From Humulus lupulus (Eukaryota > Streptophyta > Magnoliopsida > Rosales > Cannabaceae): a DNA stretch of 64,000 bases. The DNA is taken from the NCBI RefSeq assembly GCF_963169125.1, contig NC_084797.1:93963868-94027867 (forward strand). Reading direction: 5' to 3'. Positions 10,791 through 22,620 of this stretch are shown in pieces. Made by a program: the position numbers and the translations under genes. The notes beneath the pieces are model-generated. The model did not search any database and was not told where the DNA came from. It saw only the letters and a program-made list of their open reading frames with translations. Position 1 is the stretch's first letter, and each line of letters begins with the position of its first letter.

Positions 10791-11149
10791 ATTCGACTGG
10801 AATGACATTCAGGGTGTCCGCATCCTTGGCACAAACAAGCTTGGTTAAGGCATTAGGATTGGATTTCTGTTATCTCGGGACTTGTATAATTGAGTATTTT
10901 TTATAACTACGCCAACAAATCCTTCACCTTTTTCATGTACTACACCATCCTAAGTCTCTTGGCTTGATATTCCCCCAGTACCTGGTACACTGCTAGCTGG
11001 GAATCGTTCAATATCTCAAGGGACTGTGCATGCACATCCTGAAACAAGCGTAATCCGGCTAATAATGCCTCGTGCTCAGCCTCGTTGTTCGAAGCGTTGA
11101 ATCATAATTTGAGAGCGTAATGGATTCAGTGATTCTTCGGAGTGATCAG
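10791..11149 (-). pseudogene. Archaeal-type RNase H remnant, Tat-lineage pol
   Basis: The minus-strand frame shows ASNNEAEHEALLAGLRL, then SLEILNDSQLAVYQVLGEYQ, matching residues 509-551 of the intact pol. Stops and small shifts interrupt it. It is cut at 11149 by the insertion at 11155. The other side of the break resumes at 15274 with pol sequence just upstream of this domain. Archaeal-type RNase H is diagnostic of the Tat lineage. Confidence 0.75.
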
Positions 11150-11154
11150 TATGA

Positions 11155-13254
11155 TGTTAGGAACGAGTTTCCTAATACGCAGCAGAATGGAGGTGGGGTT
11201 GGCCCAGTGTACAACAAAATTTTAAAACATATTTAAACTACCTTTAAATATGCGGATCCATTAAAATACATACATTATTCATAAGCAAGTTAAGGATAGA
11301 ATTCATACCTCTTGAAGCCTATCAAGTATCTTTGCTATCTTTTCATATTTAGAACGATCTTCCTATCCAAGCCGCTCTCAGGTACTCACTATTAGTTTTT
11401 ATAGATCAAATCAGAGATTATACGCAGCTAAACAACAATCAAAATTGTTAATTTAATCCCACAAGATTTCTAGATCTACTTCTTCACATACATATATATA
11501 TATATTGAATCAAAGATATAAACAAAAAATTACCTCAAGTCCTTCCTCGCTGCTATCTTTTTGAATGGAAAAAAATACTTGAGATCTCACACCAAGATTT
11601 TCCAAAATATTTTCAGCACACAAAGAACGAGTGTGGGCTAGCTATACAAAATAATAGGCAAAATCTATTTATCAGATGTTCTCAACACATGAGATCTGAT
11701 AAAGTTTGGACCTAAGTTTGTGAAGAACAGTGACCTATGCTTGTATCACTGTTCTCTTTCTCTCAGGGAGATTTCACGATATATTTTCTATCCCTGAAAA
11801 GTATCGTTCTGAAAAACTAATATCTTATATTTAATATATCCAATATATTAAAAATAAAATATTAGTAATTTTAAACAATTTGAAAAATAATTAATCAGTT
11901 ATCAGATTATGTTTAAATAATAATATTTTAATCATATTACAATATCTCATAATTTATTTAATATTTAAATAACTAAAATTGTGGAACCAAGAAACTACCA
12001 AGAGCTTCTTATGCGTGTAGCACAGTGACTGAGCACTGTGCTACACGTGTACCACATACCAAAAGTCCCAAAAATAAATTAATTCAAAATTAATTATATT
12101 TTTGTTAAATCAGATAATTAATTAATTCTCAATTAATTAATTACACATAATTATACAATAATTATGTTTAGTCCATAGAAAAATATTTTACTTATCAAAT
12201 AAGTCATTTTGCCCATTTTCGTATTTACTTTTGCCAGTGTTTGTTTGAGCCATTTCGGGGACCATGGACCTATAACATTAAGCTCCAATAAATTGAAACT
12301 AAATAATTAAACTCTTTAATTATAATAGTTAATTTATTAATTCTCATATTTCTCCACTATAAATTCAGAATTGCACTATTTATGTTATAGATATACTTTT
12401 ACAGAAGTCTTATTCTAAGTTGTCCATTGATATAACAATCTTACAATAGTTCAACCCTCTAACTAATTAGTTCATAAATTAGAATGGAACAATTACCATT
12501 TAACCTTTCTAATTTCCTTCTTATTCCTTAAGTACCATTAATTCACTAGTGAATAATTAATCTATAATATAATTATAGATTTGAGCAAAAAATCATCCAG
12601 TTCCATAATTAACCCTTAAGGGAACTAATATACGATCCGTTAGTAAAGATTAGATTTTGTATTGTTGATACATGTTCCCAGCCATCCATGATATTAAATC
12701 TCCAAAACAAAAGTCATTAGCCTCATTCTATGAAGAGACCTTAACGAATGAATCAAAAGATTTAATAAACATGAACAACAGTTCATGAACACTCAGGATT
12801 TAGGTTGATCTATAAATGATCATCAGTTATGATATGAATTACAAGTCTTTATAATTAAATGATTTTTGGATAAAGACTTTTATTCATATCGATCCATGTT
12901 ATATATAATCATATTATATAAAGCACATTTACCGAGATGTCTTACCATATCAATAATCTGAATCTATATTATTTGTATCAACATGATACTCAATAAACCG
13001 TACTTACAACCCCAATTAAAGAATTCCTTAACTTTAATTTGTTGTTGTTGACTATTTTTATTCATTCATGTGATCTTAAATCTCTCGTACTAATACAAGA
13101 TCACATCCTCAATAATGAATATGGAATTTTTGTGATATTTACAAAATTATTCAAACAATAATTTAATAATCCAAATATAACAATAATAAACCATTGTATT
13201 TGTTAATTCATAGAAACAACAAATGTCTTTTACAGGCTTTTAGGACATACGCCT
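11155..13254 (-). repeat. Copia-type LTR, copy B (about 2.1 kb)
   Basis: On the minus strand it starts TGTTAGGCGTATGTCC and ends CTCGTTCCTAACA. It contains a perfect 14 bp inverted repeat with a 6 base loop (12014-12027 and 12034-12047; arm CGTGTAGCACAGTG). The sequence is AT-rich and non-coding. Confidence 0.7.
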
Positions 13255-15268
13255 AACACTCACACCAAGATCTTCCAAAGCGTTCTCTACACCTCAAGAA
13301 GTGTGTGGGCACTTAGAGAATGAGTGATAGTTTATTTGTGATTCTACTTGATGTACTCAACACATAAGATCAAGAGTATAGGCCTGAGAACTGGTTCTTT
13401 ATTTTTCAGGGAGAGAAAACTATCGTTCTATTTTTCACAGAGCGAATCTTCTTAGTTTTCTGAGATTGGTTGGTTATATGATTTATATTCTGATAAGTCA
13501 TACTTAAAAGAAAATATTCAAATTTAAAAAATAAATCTGTAACCGACTTACAATTTACTTTTTAAATAATTAATTATTTTATTAATGAAAATATCCAAAA
13601 ACCAATTTTTGAATTATCCATTAATTAATTAATTAAATAAATAAAAATGAAAATCCTATCCCTGAAAATAGCAGTACACGCAGAATGTGTGTGCACGTGT
13701 CGCATCCCTATTTTTAGGGATGTTAGTTTTTTTCAATTTTTATTAAATTATTTATTCAAACTACTTTGTCAGATAAGATATAACAACCTGATAACTAATT
13801 CAAATTTGAATTCAAATTTAAATTAAATATCTTTTTAACTAATTATCAAATATAATTAATTATTTGAATAAATATTAATTTTTTAAATACAAATCCAATT
13901 TGAACTTATCAGATTATTATCTCCCACTCAAAAAGATATTTAATTAATTCTACAAATTAATTAAATCTAATATTTTCGAAAATAAATATTTAATTTATTA
14001 TAATTTCAAAAATTATAATTAATTAATTATTTTATTAAATTTCAAAATTAATTTAATTATTTAATATAATTTCGAAAATAATACAATAATTAAATATTAA
14101 TTAATTTTGTTAACTACAACTAATTTGTAATTAATTAATTAATCACTATTATCATATAATTGCATATTTGGCCTCAAGAAAAAATTTCTTCTTAAATATG
14201 TCTTTAAACTATTTTTCCCTTCATATCAACTCTTACCTTGAATAGTGTTGATAGAGCCGCTATGGGGACCTATGGACCTATAATTCCAAGCTCCAATAAA
14301 TTTGAGATTATTAATTAAACTCTTTAATTAAATAATCTTAATTTATTAATCTCATGATTATTCCACTATAAATATGGGACTGTACTCTTGTAATTATAGA
14401 CATTTCATTTACTAAGTACTTTATAATTATAAAGCATCCATTGATATAATCATTGCATACAAATTGACCATCTAATAATGGTTCAAAATTAATTGGGAAT
14501 AAAATTACCATTTTACCCTTTTAATTATCTTTTGTTTCCTTAAGTACCATTGACTTTACTAGTGAAGGTTAATTCATAACTAAATTATGAATTTGAGCTC
14601 AATAACCTTTCAGTCCCAAAAGTCAACCCTTAGGAGAACCATCATTCAATCTCTTGCGAGAAGGCATAGATTCCATATATGTATACTATGTCCCCAGCCA
14701 TCTACATTAATGAGTTCCCAAAACAAAAGTTTCTAGCCTGATCATTCTGACAGACCCTGATGAGTGAATCAAAGAACTCATATAACATAAACAGGAGTTC
14801 ATAGTAACTTCATAATTAAAGTCTATTTGTATATGATCATCAGTTGATATATTTAATTAATACTTCGAAATGGTATTTAACTAAGTATTAATAAACATAT
14901 CTGGTCCAGTTCTATATATTCTCTAATATATAAAGCACCTCCACTAAAGTGTCCTACCACACTAGTGATCCGGATCTTGATCACGTGTATTCATAATACT
15001 AGTGGACCGTACTTGCATTAATTAATCTAAAGATTCCATAACTTTATTTTACTGCGAACTATTCAAGTTCATTTATCTCAAACACAATCCTCTCGTACCA
15101 ATACGTGTTTGAGATCACATATATGAACTTAGGAATTTTCCTGATATTTACATAATATTATCACAGAATAATATAGTCCATAAAATATATGCATAAAAAA
15201 TTCAACTCATTTATTTATTTCATAAAACAATGTCTACGACATATGCTTTCAGGGCACAATTTCCAACA
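13255..15268 (-). repeat. Copia-type LTR, copy A (3' end missing)
   Basis: On the minus strand it starts TGTTGGAAATTGTGCCC. Blocks align with copy B, such as GGGGACCTATGGACCTATAA with AAGCTCCAATAAATT near 14255 against 12255, and CTCACACCAAGAT at 13260 against 11587. It stops about 430 bases short of the end seen in copy B. There is no primer site or coding sequence between the two. Confidence 0.65.
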
Positions 15269-15308
15269 TATGATTCCTGCACATGAGTTATGTTCATTGG
15301 ATCTTCCA

Positions 15309-16773
15309 TCAACATAGCTTCCATATAGGAGTATTGCCTTCCTTCTCGGTATCTCCATTCTCTGATTGGTAGGAAGAGTCTTCAAGGTTGGTACCTTCGA
15401 CTATGAAGTCTGTCAATGCTTGTCCTTTTATCATCGTCCTCGAATGATAGGTGATATCAAATTGTCCTAGTTCCACTGCCCATTTGAGTAATCTTCCTGA
15501 GGCCTTTGGTTTTTTAAGAACTTGTCTCAGCGGTTGATCGATCAAGACTCAGATCAAGTGAGCTTGGAAATATGTACGCAACTTTGGAGAGGCGATTACT
15601 AAACAGTAGGCTAGCTTTTGAAGAGGGGGATACCTAGACTCTGCACCTACTAGCCTTTTACTAATATAGTACACGGGGTGTTGTTCCCTGTTCTCTTCTT
15701 TTACCAAATTAGTGCTGATTGCATGCTCGGTGATTGCCAAATAGATGAATAGTACCTCACCATATATTGGCTTTGCTAGGATAGGAGGTTGAGAGAGATG
15801 CTCCTTCAAGTCTTGGAAATCTTCCACACATTCCTCGGCCCATTGGATCATCTTTTTTCCCCTCCGTAGGTTAAAGAAGGGGATACACTTGTCTGTTGAC
15901 TTCGATATGAACCTACTTAGTGCAGCAATTCTCCCTGTTAAGCTTTGCAGTTCATTGATTATGGTAGGTGACTTCATGTCGATCAATGCTTTGATCTTCT
16001 TGGATTTAGCCTTGATTCCACGTGAATTGACTATGTATCCGAGAAACTTACCAGAACCAACTCCAAACGAGCACTTGAGAGGGTTTAACTTCATGCTATA
16101 CTTTCCAAGTATGGCAAAGCATTCCTCCAAGTCTCGAACATGCCCTCCAACTTCTTTGGACTTGACCAACATGTCATCGACATATACCTCCATATTTTTT
16201 CCAATCAAGTCTCGGAACATGCCATTCACTAAATGCGGGTAAGTGGTTCCTACGTTCTTCAAGTCGAACATCATCACCTTATAACAGTACAATCCATTGT
16301 CTGTCCAGAAGCTAGTATGTTCCTTGTTGGGAGGGTGCATACTTTTTTATTATACCCAGAATACACATCCATGTATGAGAGTATTTCATGTCCTGCTATT
16401 GCATCGACCAGTTGGTCTATTCTGGGTAGTGGGAAGCAGTCTTTGGTCAGGCCTTGTTCAGATCTATGAAGTCCAGGCATGTTCTCCACTTCCTATTTGG
16501 TTTTGGGACCAGCACGAGGTTCAATACCCAATCTGCGTAGTAGGCCTCCCTTATAAATCTGTTTTCCTTTAGCCACTCAACCTCCTCCTTCAGGGCTTGA
16601 GATCGATCTTTCTCAAGCAGTCTCCTCTTTTGTTGCACTGGTGGGTAGTTCTTGTCCACATTGAGGACATGGCTTATCATGGATGGAGAAATTCCAACCA
16701 TGTCCTTATGTGACCAGGAAAAGACGTCCTGGTTCTTCTTCAAAATTTCTACCAACTGTGCCTTAATTTCCAC
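15309..16773 (-). pseudogene. Reverse transcriptase and RNase H, Tat-lineage pol (decayed)
   Basis: Overlapping frames 16773-16447, 16489-16274, 16340-15549 and 15545-15309 cover RT to the first RNase H. Seen are LVLVPKPNRKW, DFIDLNKA, KDCFPLPRIDQLVDA, the catalytic YVDDMLVKS, GKFLGYIVNSRG, YYISKRL and KGQALTDFIVEG. Small frame slips near 16340 and 16450 and a stop at about 15548 break it. Overall similarity to the 52.6-55.7 kb pol is clear along the whole length. The YVDD motif is intact, but the protein cannot be made. Confidence 0.85.
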
Positions 16774-18054
16774 CTTTTGCTCATTCCCAACTTTAATTAC
16801 TCCTCATCTAGTAGGACATCGTTAAGATCTTCAACTGGTCCTACCCCCATGACTTCATCCCCAAAGCGAGGATCGATGTCGTTTCCCTCGCTTTGGGAAA
16901 CTTGCTATAATAACAAATCTTCGTTAAAAGGAGCCCTCGGCTCCAGTAAAGTGTTTCTTTCAATATCAACTTCCATGTTGACAACCTCATCGGTTCCTTC
17001 CTTCTCTTCGCAGCAGGTTACGGCCATGTTGCTTACGCATGGCCTTTCTTTGTCTTGACCATTCACGCATTATAGCATTCTCATGCCTCCCTTTGGTTAC
17101 CTTGTACGTATCCTTGCCCTGCGCTCGTGAGGAACTTCAAAGATAGATGCCAGATAGGTACTGTTGCATGTAACGCCATCAGGAGGGGTCTCACGAGCAC
17201 TACATTGTAAACAGACAAGAAATATACCACCAAGAATTTTGTCATCACAGTCTCATGCCTGGGGGCATCCCCCACCATGACCGGTAGTCTGATAGTTCAT
17301 GTTGGTGTTAGGCATTCTTCTATGAAACAAAATATCACTTGGGAACACGGTGTTAGGTCCTTGACCGTGAGCTTCATCTTCTCGAGGAATGATTTGTAGA
17401 TGATATGTGCTGAGCTTCCCGTATCCACCAAGCATCTCTTCACTTAGGCATTGGTGATTTGAATGGTAAGGACCAAAGGGCCATTGTGGGGATACCTCAC
17501 GTGCCTGGCGTCATCCTCTGTAAAAGTGAGAGTTTCACTTTCATACTCTGGATTTTTTTGGAGACCGCTCCTCGACTGCCATGCACTGGGAAGACTCCCC
17601 TACCTCATGTTTGAGGGTGCTTGCATATCTCTCATGATCATTGTTATTGTCACTTGTTATGTGGGGGCCCCCACATATGGTATGCAGTGTGAAGTCTACG
17701 ACTGCTGGCTCCCGTGGTGGACTCATCTGCCTTCTAAATTCTTGATTCCTACTCGGGGTTTCGATCTTGACTTGGTACCTCAAGAGTTTTCTAATTGGAG
17801 AAGAAACTCTATATCATCCTTCAATTGTTTGCACTCATTTGTGTCATGCCCATAATCATTATGGAAACGACCAAATTATTCTTGTGAGCATCTTATGGAT
17901 CTTCCACATCAGGTTGATCTCCAACCTCCACCTAAGGTTCATTAACGGGATCGATGGGATCCTGAGTGGTGGAATCCCTGGGAGCTATCTTCTAAGTCTG
18001 ACTAGATTTTGGAGGCATCTTAAAACTGATGAAAGTGTGTTTCTTGATTTTGTA
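16774..18054 (-). pseudogene. Gag-protease remnant, Tat element (internally deleted)
   Basis: Minus-strand pieces run from the primer site to RT. A variant zinc knuckle (FHNDYGHDTNEC, near 17850) is followed by a charged linker (17783-17541), then DARHVRYPHNGPLV, then the aspartic protease signature LVDTGSS (about 17430), then YNVVLVRPLL (about 17215). Only about 200 bp separate the zinc knuckle from the primer site, so the capsid-like gag core of the 56-58 kb relative is deleted. Several stops and shifts are present. Confidence 0.7.
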
Positions 18055-18072
18055 CTCTCAATGAAAGCACCA
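18055..18072 (-). other. Primer binding site
   Basis: On the minus strand it reads TGGTGCTTTCATTGAGAG, three bases inside the 5' LTR. The same word sits at the same place in the 45-60 kb element (58949-58966). It starts with TGG, as expected for pairing with a tRNA 3' CCA. I cannot name the tRNA without a search. Confidence 0.75.
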
Positions 18073-18075
18073 AAA

Positions 18076-19086
18076 TGTTGACTTGTGAAATTGGCCAACA
18101 GTCGTATGTACAGTATACGACACCTTTTGAACGAAAAAAATATAATAAATGATAAAGTACGAATATCTTAAACAAACACCATAAATTTTATAGTGGTTCA
18201 GCCCTCTTCTGATGAACAGTAATAACCTAATCCACTTAGCTTTTAGTATTGAATCACTCGACAATTACACTGAGGAATAAAAGCATTCACTCGTTTCTAA
18301 TTTGCCCGGAATTTCTCCCCAAATATTCTTCATATCTCAAAAATTCAAGGAAAAATGATCTTCTGAAATGAAGCCCTGGATCCTTTATTTATAGTACCCA
18401 ACGGTTGTTACATGATCAGTAATACTAGGATTGTGGTTTGGTACACGATTATCAGGTAGTGGACATACATGTCCACCTCCCCATGATTATGAGATCGTGG
18501 GTTTCTCGTTGTTTCTCTAGATCATGATAGATAATGCACGGTTGAAACCTCTGGGAAAATGTTAAGTCTTTGTTAGTCTATGAGACCTAGGTGCAAGGCC
18601 CGATGACCCTCTGGGTGCTTGACCTGTTAATCCTTTGGATGCTGGACCTGTGTTCTTCTGGGTGTTGTACTTGTTTGATCGTTTTTGAATGAGTGCGAGT
18701 ATTTCTCAGTGAAGTGTACTTGGGAGTTTAAGCCAACAACCCTATAAAGAATAGGGTAGGTCGACCACCCAGGTGGTTCTTGAGCATGTCAGGACGACCA
18801 CCCTTAGGGGCTCTTGGGCATACTAGGACCGACCACCCCTGGGGTAGGGGTCAGACCGACCACCCCTAAGGGCTCTTGGGCCTGCTTAGGCCGACCACCC
18901 CTAGGGGTAGGAGCTAGGCTGACCACCCCTATGGGGTCTTGGCCTGGCCGACTTCCCTATAGGTCCTGGACCTATCTTTTTTGCTCGTCGGTCTTTTCTC
19001 AATACTTCGTCCTTTTTTCCTGATTTATGATGCCACGTGCTTCTTTCTCATTCGCCACGTCATCCTCGTATTTTTAAAGGATAACA
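18076..19086 (-). repeat. 5' LTR (1,011 bp) of the 3-19 kb Tat element
   Basis: In plus orientation it runs from TGTTGACTTG to GGATAACA. On the minus strand a TATA motif (TATAAATAAAGG) lies at 18382-18393. Near its far end, tandem GACCGACCACCCCTAGGGG words (18760-18960) create a spurious open frame. Sequence right after it belongs to a copia LTR. Confidence 0.85.
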
Positions 19087-19647
19087 GATTCAAATAAATA
19101 ATTAAATATAAATATCAAATCAGTTTTAATATGAATTTTATTTTTAATTAAATGAAGATTATTTAATTAGATTAAATATTTTTATATATGTTTGATAGTA
19201 CGTGACTTTCAGAAGAATTTTTTCATCATTTTTTTATGAGATTAAAAATATAGACTCTCTCTCTAAAGTGATAGTTTTCTCTAAACCTCAAAACTATTCT
19301 AAACCTCTTCTCTCACTCAAACCTCTCTAGATCTCATGTGTTGAATACATCTAGACAGTCAAATAACTCAACCTTTTGAATGCTACGTCCCCACACACGT
19401 CCTTGTATGTTTGAGAATTTTTCTGGAAGATCAAGCTGTGTCCCTTTCAGATTACTAGATAGGAAGATAGTTGATTTTATACAAAAAGATTCAAGGACAC
19501 TTGATAGGCTACAATAGGCAATCTCTGATCTATTTTGTATATGATTTAATGTTTATGTATGTATTCATCCAGGCTGGTATTAATATTTATTAAAATGAGT
19601 CCATATATTACATTGTGCACCTTTGATTTAATCATTTAACGCAAACA
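19087..19647 (+). repeat. 5' LTR, terminal 561 bp (copia)
   Basis: It aligns with 31575-32161 through AAGATTATTTAATTAG, CTCTCTAGATCTCATGTG and ACACTTGATAGGCTACAA, and ends CGCAAACA against CTACAAACA in the other copy. The upstream 1.4 kb is missing because the Tat element inserted here. Confidence 0.8.
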
Positions 19648-19649
19648 AT

Positions 19650-19663
19650 TGGTACCAGAGCAG
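19650..19663 (+). other. Primer binding site (initiator tRNA-Met type)
   Basis: TGGTACCAGAGCAG lies two bases after the LTR end. It is one base off the common TGGTATCAGAGC word that pairs with the 3' end of initiator methionine tRNA in most plant copia elements. Confidence 0.8.
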
Positions 19664-21700
19664 TCTATACATATATATATTGAATACTGTGTGGGTTTCT
19701 TGCATTTGTTATATGTATGTTAATATGTATATTGAATAGATGGATATTTTTTTTTGAATATACGGTTAAATGATGGATCGTTAATTATATGGCGCTATTG
19801 GGTTAGGAAGTTTGATTTTCTAGTTCTTGTGTAAGCCATAAAAGGCATATGATTTTTCTAACTTTATTTTTTGAAATATGTAATTATAAAAATCTGTACA
19901 CAAGAGTAATGGAGGACCTGAGCCTAGGGCCTGAGCCTTATCCGTGCGAATCAAGCCCCTGCCTACGCATGGATGCCCGCCAGCCCCACGGCTCCATGCG
20001 CGCTAGTCCTACAAGTTCCTACTCACACCCCGCGTTAGCCCCGTGCCCTGTGCCTGTGTCACGCCCCTGTGCACCCCACGCCCATGCTCCCAACCTGCCT
20101 GCGTGCCAGCGTGCGCCCCTGTGTGCTAGCCCAAATGCCCATGTTGTGAGCACCTGAGCCCTTGGCTCCTCAAAGCTGCGGCTAGCCCTAGGGTTCCTAG
20201 GGCACCATACTTGGTGCCCAAACCCTAAATCCTATTTTTGTGCAATACCTTTAATTAATTTATTTTAAATTATTTAAATTTAAAAGTTTAATTATCTTAT
20301 TTTATTTTATTAAAAAATAAAATATCTTTTAGTTGATTAAGATCTTTTAATGTCGTAAGTTTAAATAATTATTTGAATTTGATTCTTTAATTATTTAATT
20401 TCAAATAAATTAAAAAGATGACAAAAATTATTATTTAATAAAAAGTTAGTTTTAATTAAATAAATTAATTAGAAAGTTTGTTTCTAATTAATAGGATGAG
20501 CATAACGAAGTTCCTAAAGATTAACAAGAAAGCCTAAAGTAGAGGAGAAACATTCTTGGAGAGTCTTGAAAGCTACATATGCTTAGATTGCAATTTTATT
20601 TCTAATTTTTCGAAGGGTTGTAAATTTTAGAAATACCCCAAAGTAATCGGTTTATCATTTATTGTTTCTTTATTTATTTATTGTATTTATTTAAATAAAT
20701 GTTCATTGATGTTTGATTGATAACATGATCATGCATTAGTTAATTACATGCCATTCATGAAACCCCACACAGTTTCTCATTAATCATGCATCTTTTAGAA
20801 ACATGATTATTTAGGACTGTCCTATTTGTTTATATTAATTGTTTTGGAGAAACCAATTGCATGTAAACTACTAAGTATTAAATTAGTTAAAACTTGGTAA
20901 CTCAAACCATAATAAAAGCAATAGATTTTATAGGCCTTTAAGATAACCAGTTTTATGTAAAAAGCGTTTTAATAAAGTTAGATGAATGTAATGGGTAATT
21001 ATTTAGATCACATTAATTATAGAAATATGATTTCTTATAATTATAATTATATTTTATAATTAATTACATTCATGGGGTTATTGATAAACTAATAAATAAT
21101 TTGGAATTAATTGATTAGTTTAATAAAACACATTTAATCCAAAATAGTAAACGGGAGAAGGTGAACATCTCAATGTGACCTATGGTCTTTATTATTAGTA
21201 CAACATCGTGAGATATGAATAGGTCCTTGAGGGGGCTTTATTTCTGCCCCCCTAAGGAAGGTTTCTAGACATATTAATACCAAGGTTGGCTTCTTACGAA
21301 GATAGGAAGAAGTGATGTATTTTCGGGCTTGACCGACCCTAAGGCGATACTCTCTAAATTAAGTCATAAATTCTAAAATAATGGATTACACTTACAAAGA
21401 TGCAATTAATCTTTTGCAGTGGATACTTGCATCTTGACCGAACCAGCGATACTTTATATTTAAAAGAGAAGGTAAAGAATTACTTTATGTTTTAAATTAT
21501 AAAGATAAGATTGTCTTATAAGCTATCTGAATTTAACTTGACCGATCCTAAGACGACACTTTATTTGTTGGGTTGTTTTATTGTGGAAAAGTAAATGTTA
21601 ATTTATGTATTTTAATTGTTTCATTCATGCATCATATTTACTTTTCAAAACATTGATATTTTTCAAATGACAATATTATTGTATTTTATTAATTTCAGTA
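19664..21700. other. Copia leader with a GC-rich island
   Basis: No retroelement domain is visible. Most is very AT-rich, but 19910-20225 is abruptly GC- and C-rich with words such as GCCCCTGTG and CCCACGCCC. That makes a 102-codon open stretch (19849-20157) with no family resemblance. The part from 20590 to 21135 is repeated, diverged, at 38905-38967 and 62198-62655, showing a second copy of this leader in the window. Confidence 0.6.
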
Positions 21701-22620
21701 ATGTCAAACAGTGGCAATCCAATAACTGCTTTACTTTCACTTGAAAAATTTAGTGGTGATAATTTTATAAGATGGAAGTCAAACCTAAATCTTATGTTAA
21801 TCTGTGAGAACCATAAATTTGTCCTAACTGAGGAATGCCCTGAAGAGCTCGTTGCCACTTCCCCGAAGAATGTTAAGGACAAGTATGAGGCCTGGATTCA
21901 ATCCAATAATAAGGCAAAGTGTTACATGCTTGTGAGCATGAATAATGTTCTGAGAACAAAGCATGAACCCATGGAAACTACGTTTGAGATAATGGATTTT
22001 GTGCAAGCCATGTTTGGGTAGCAATGTAATCAAAGTAGACATGAGGCTACTAGAACCTACATGACTACTAAGATGGAGAATAGTGTTTCTATACGTGAAC
22101 ATGTCTTACACATGATTAACGTGATGCATGAAGCAGAAATACATGGGATCGTCATTGATGAGCGCAAACAAGTAAGAATCATACCGGAATCGCTCACTCA
22201 TGCCTTTTATGCGTTCACCACCAACTATATTATGAATAAGTTGGAATGAAACATGACCCAGCTGTTGAATGAACTACATACATTTGAGTCTCTTAACAAA
22301 TCCATTACAAAAGAGACAGAGGAAAATGTGGTAGAGGGGAAACCTTCAAACTCTGAGGAGAAATTCAAGAAGATAAAGAAGAACAATGATAAGGACAAAG
22401 GAAAGGGCAAGAAGTCCAAGAAAAGCAAGAAGGCAGCAAAAGCCAAGGAGAACAAGAATGACAACAACTCCAAGAAGAAAGAACCAAAAGAAAAATGTTT
22501 CCACTGTGGAGTTGATGGTCACTGGAAGAAAAACTGTAAGAAGTATCTCTCTGAGTTGAAAAAGAAAGGTAAATATGATTTACTTGTACTTGAAGCTTGT
22601 GTAGTGGAAGACAATATGTC
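21701..22620 (+). pseudogene. Copia gag (broken)
   Basis: It starts with ATG behind TTTCAGTA and reads LLSLEKFSGDNFIRWKSNL, a copia gag N-terminus. Frame 2 continues through TAG (22019-22021) and TGA (22247-22249) into a Lys-rich linker and the zinc knuckle CFHCGVDGHWKKNC (CX2CX4HX4C) near 22495. Gag would coat the genomic RNA and form the particle. The two stops cut it, and the frame then joins protease with no shift, as in a single copia polyprotein. Confidence 0.8.

Larger units (their letters stand above)
11155..15268 (-). mobile_element. Copia-type insertion reduced to two divergent LTRs
   Basis: The insertion begins TGTTAGGAACG and ends TTTCCAACA. It is flanked by the perfect duplication TATGA (11150-11154 and 15269-15273) and splits the Tat pol cleanly. 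The content is two minus-oriented LTR-like blocks (15268-13255 and 13254-11155) and no internal region. Both resemble the copia LTR at 25528-32161 (shared CTCGTACTAATAC word in reverse). The blocks differ from each other by far more than the host element's own LTRs, and the right block lacks the terminal 430 or so bases of the left one. Confidence 0.75.
3064..19086 (-). mobile_element. Tat-lineage Ty3/gypsy retrotransposon with antisense accessory ORF (decayed, nested insertions)
   Basis: The minus-strand order is 5' LTR (19086-18076), primer site, gag-protease remnant, RT/RNase H, archaeal-type RNase H, integrase, an 89 bp tandem array, a plus-strand accessory ORF, purine tract and 3' LTR (3875-3064). 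The two LTRs align end to end with roughly 10-15% mismatch by eye, so it is older than the 45-60 kb relative. A copia-type LTR pair interrupts it at 11155-15268, and another element has removed the outer end of its left LTR. It sits inside a copia LTR, because sequence from 19087 on matches the copia LTR end at 31570-32161. Confidence 0.85.

Noticed and set aside
18814..19023. Gly/Pro-rich 69-codon frame
   Set aside because: It is the translation of the GACCACCCCTAGGGG repeat inside an LTR.
19849..20157. 102-codon frame in the copia leader
   Set aside because: It comes from the GC-rich island. No homology or splice context supports a gene.
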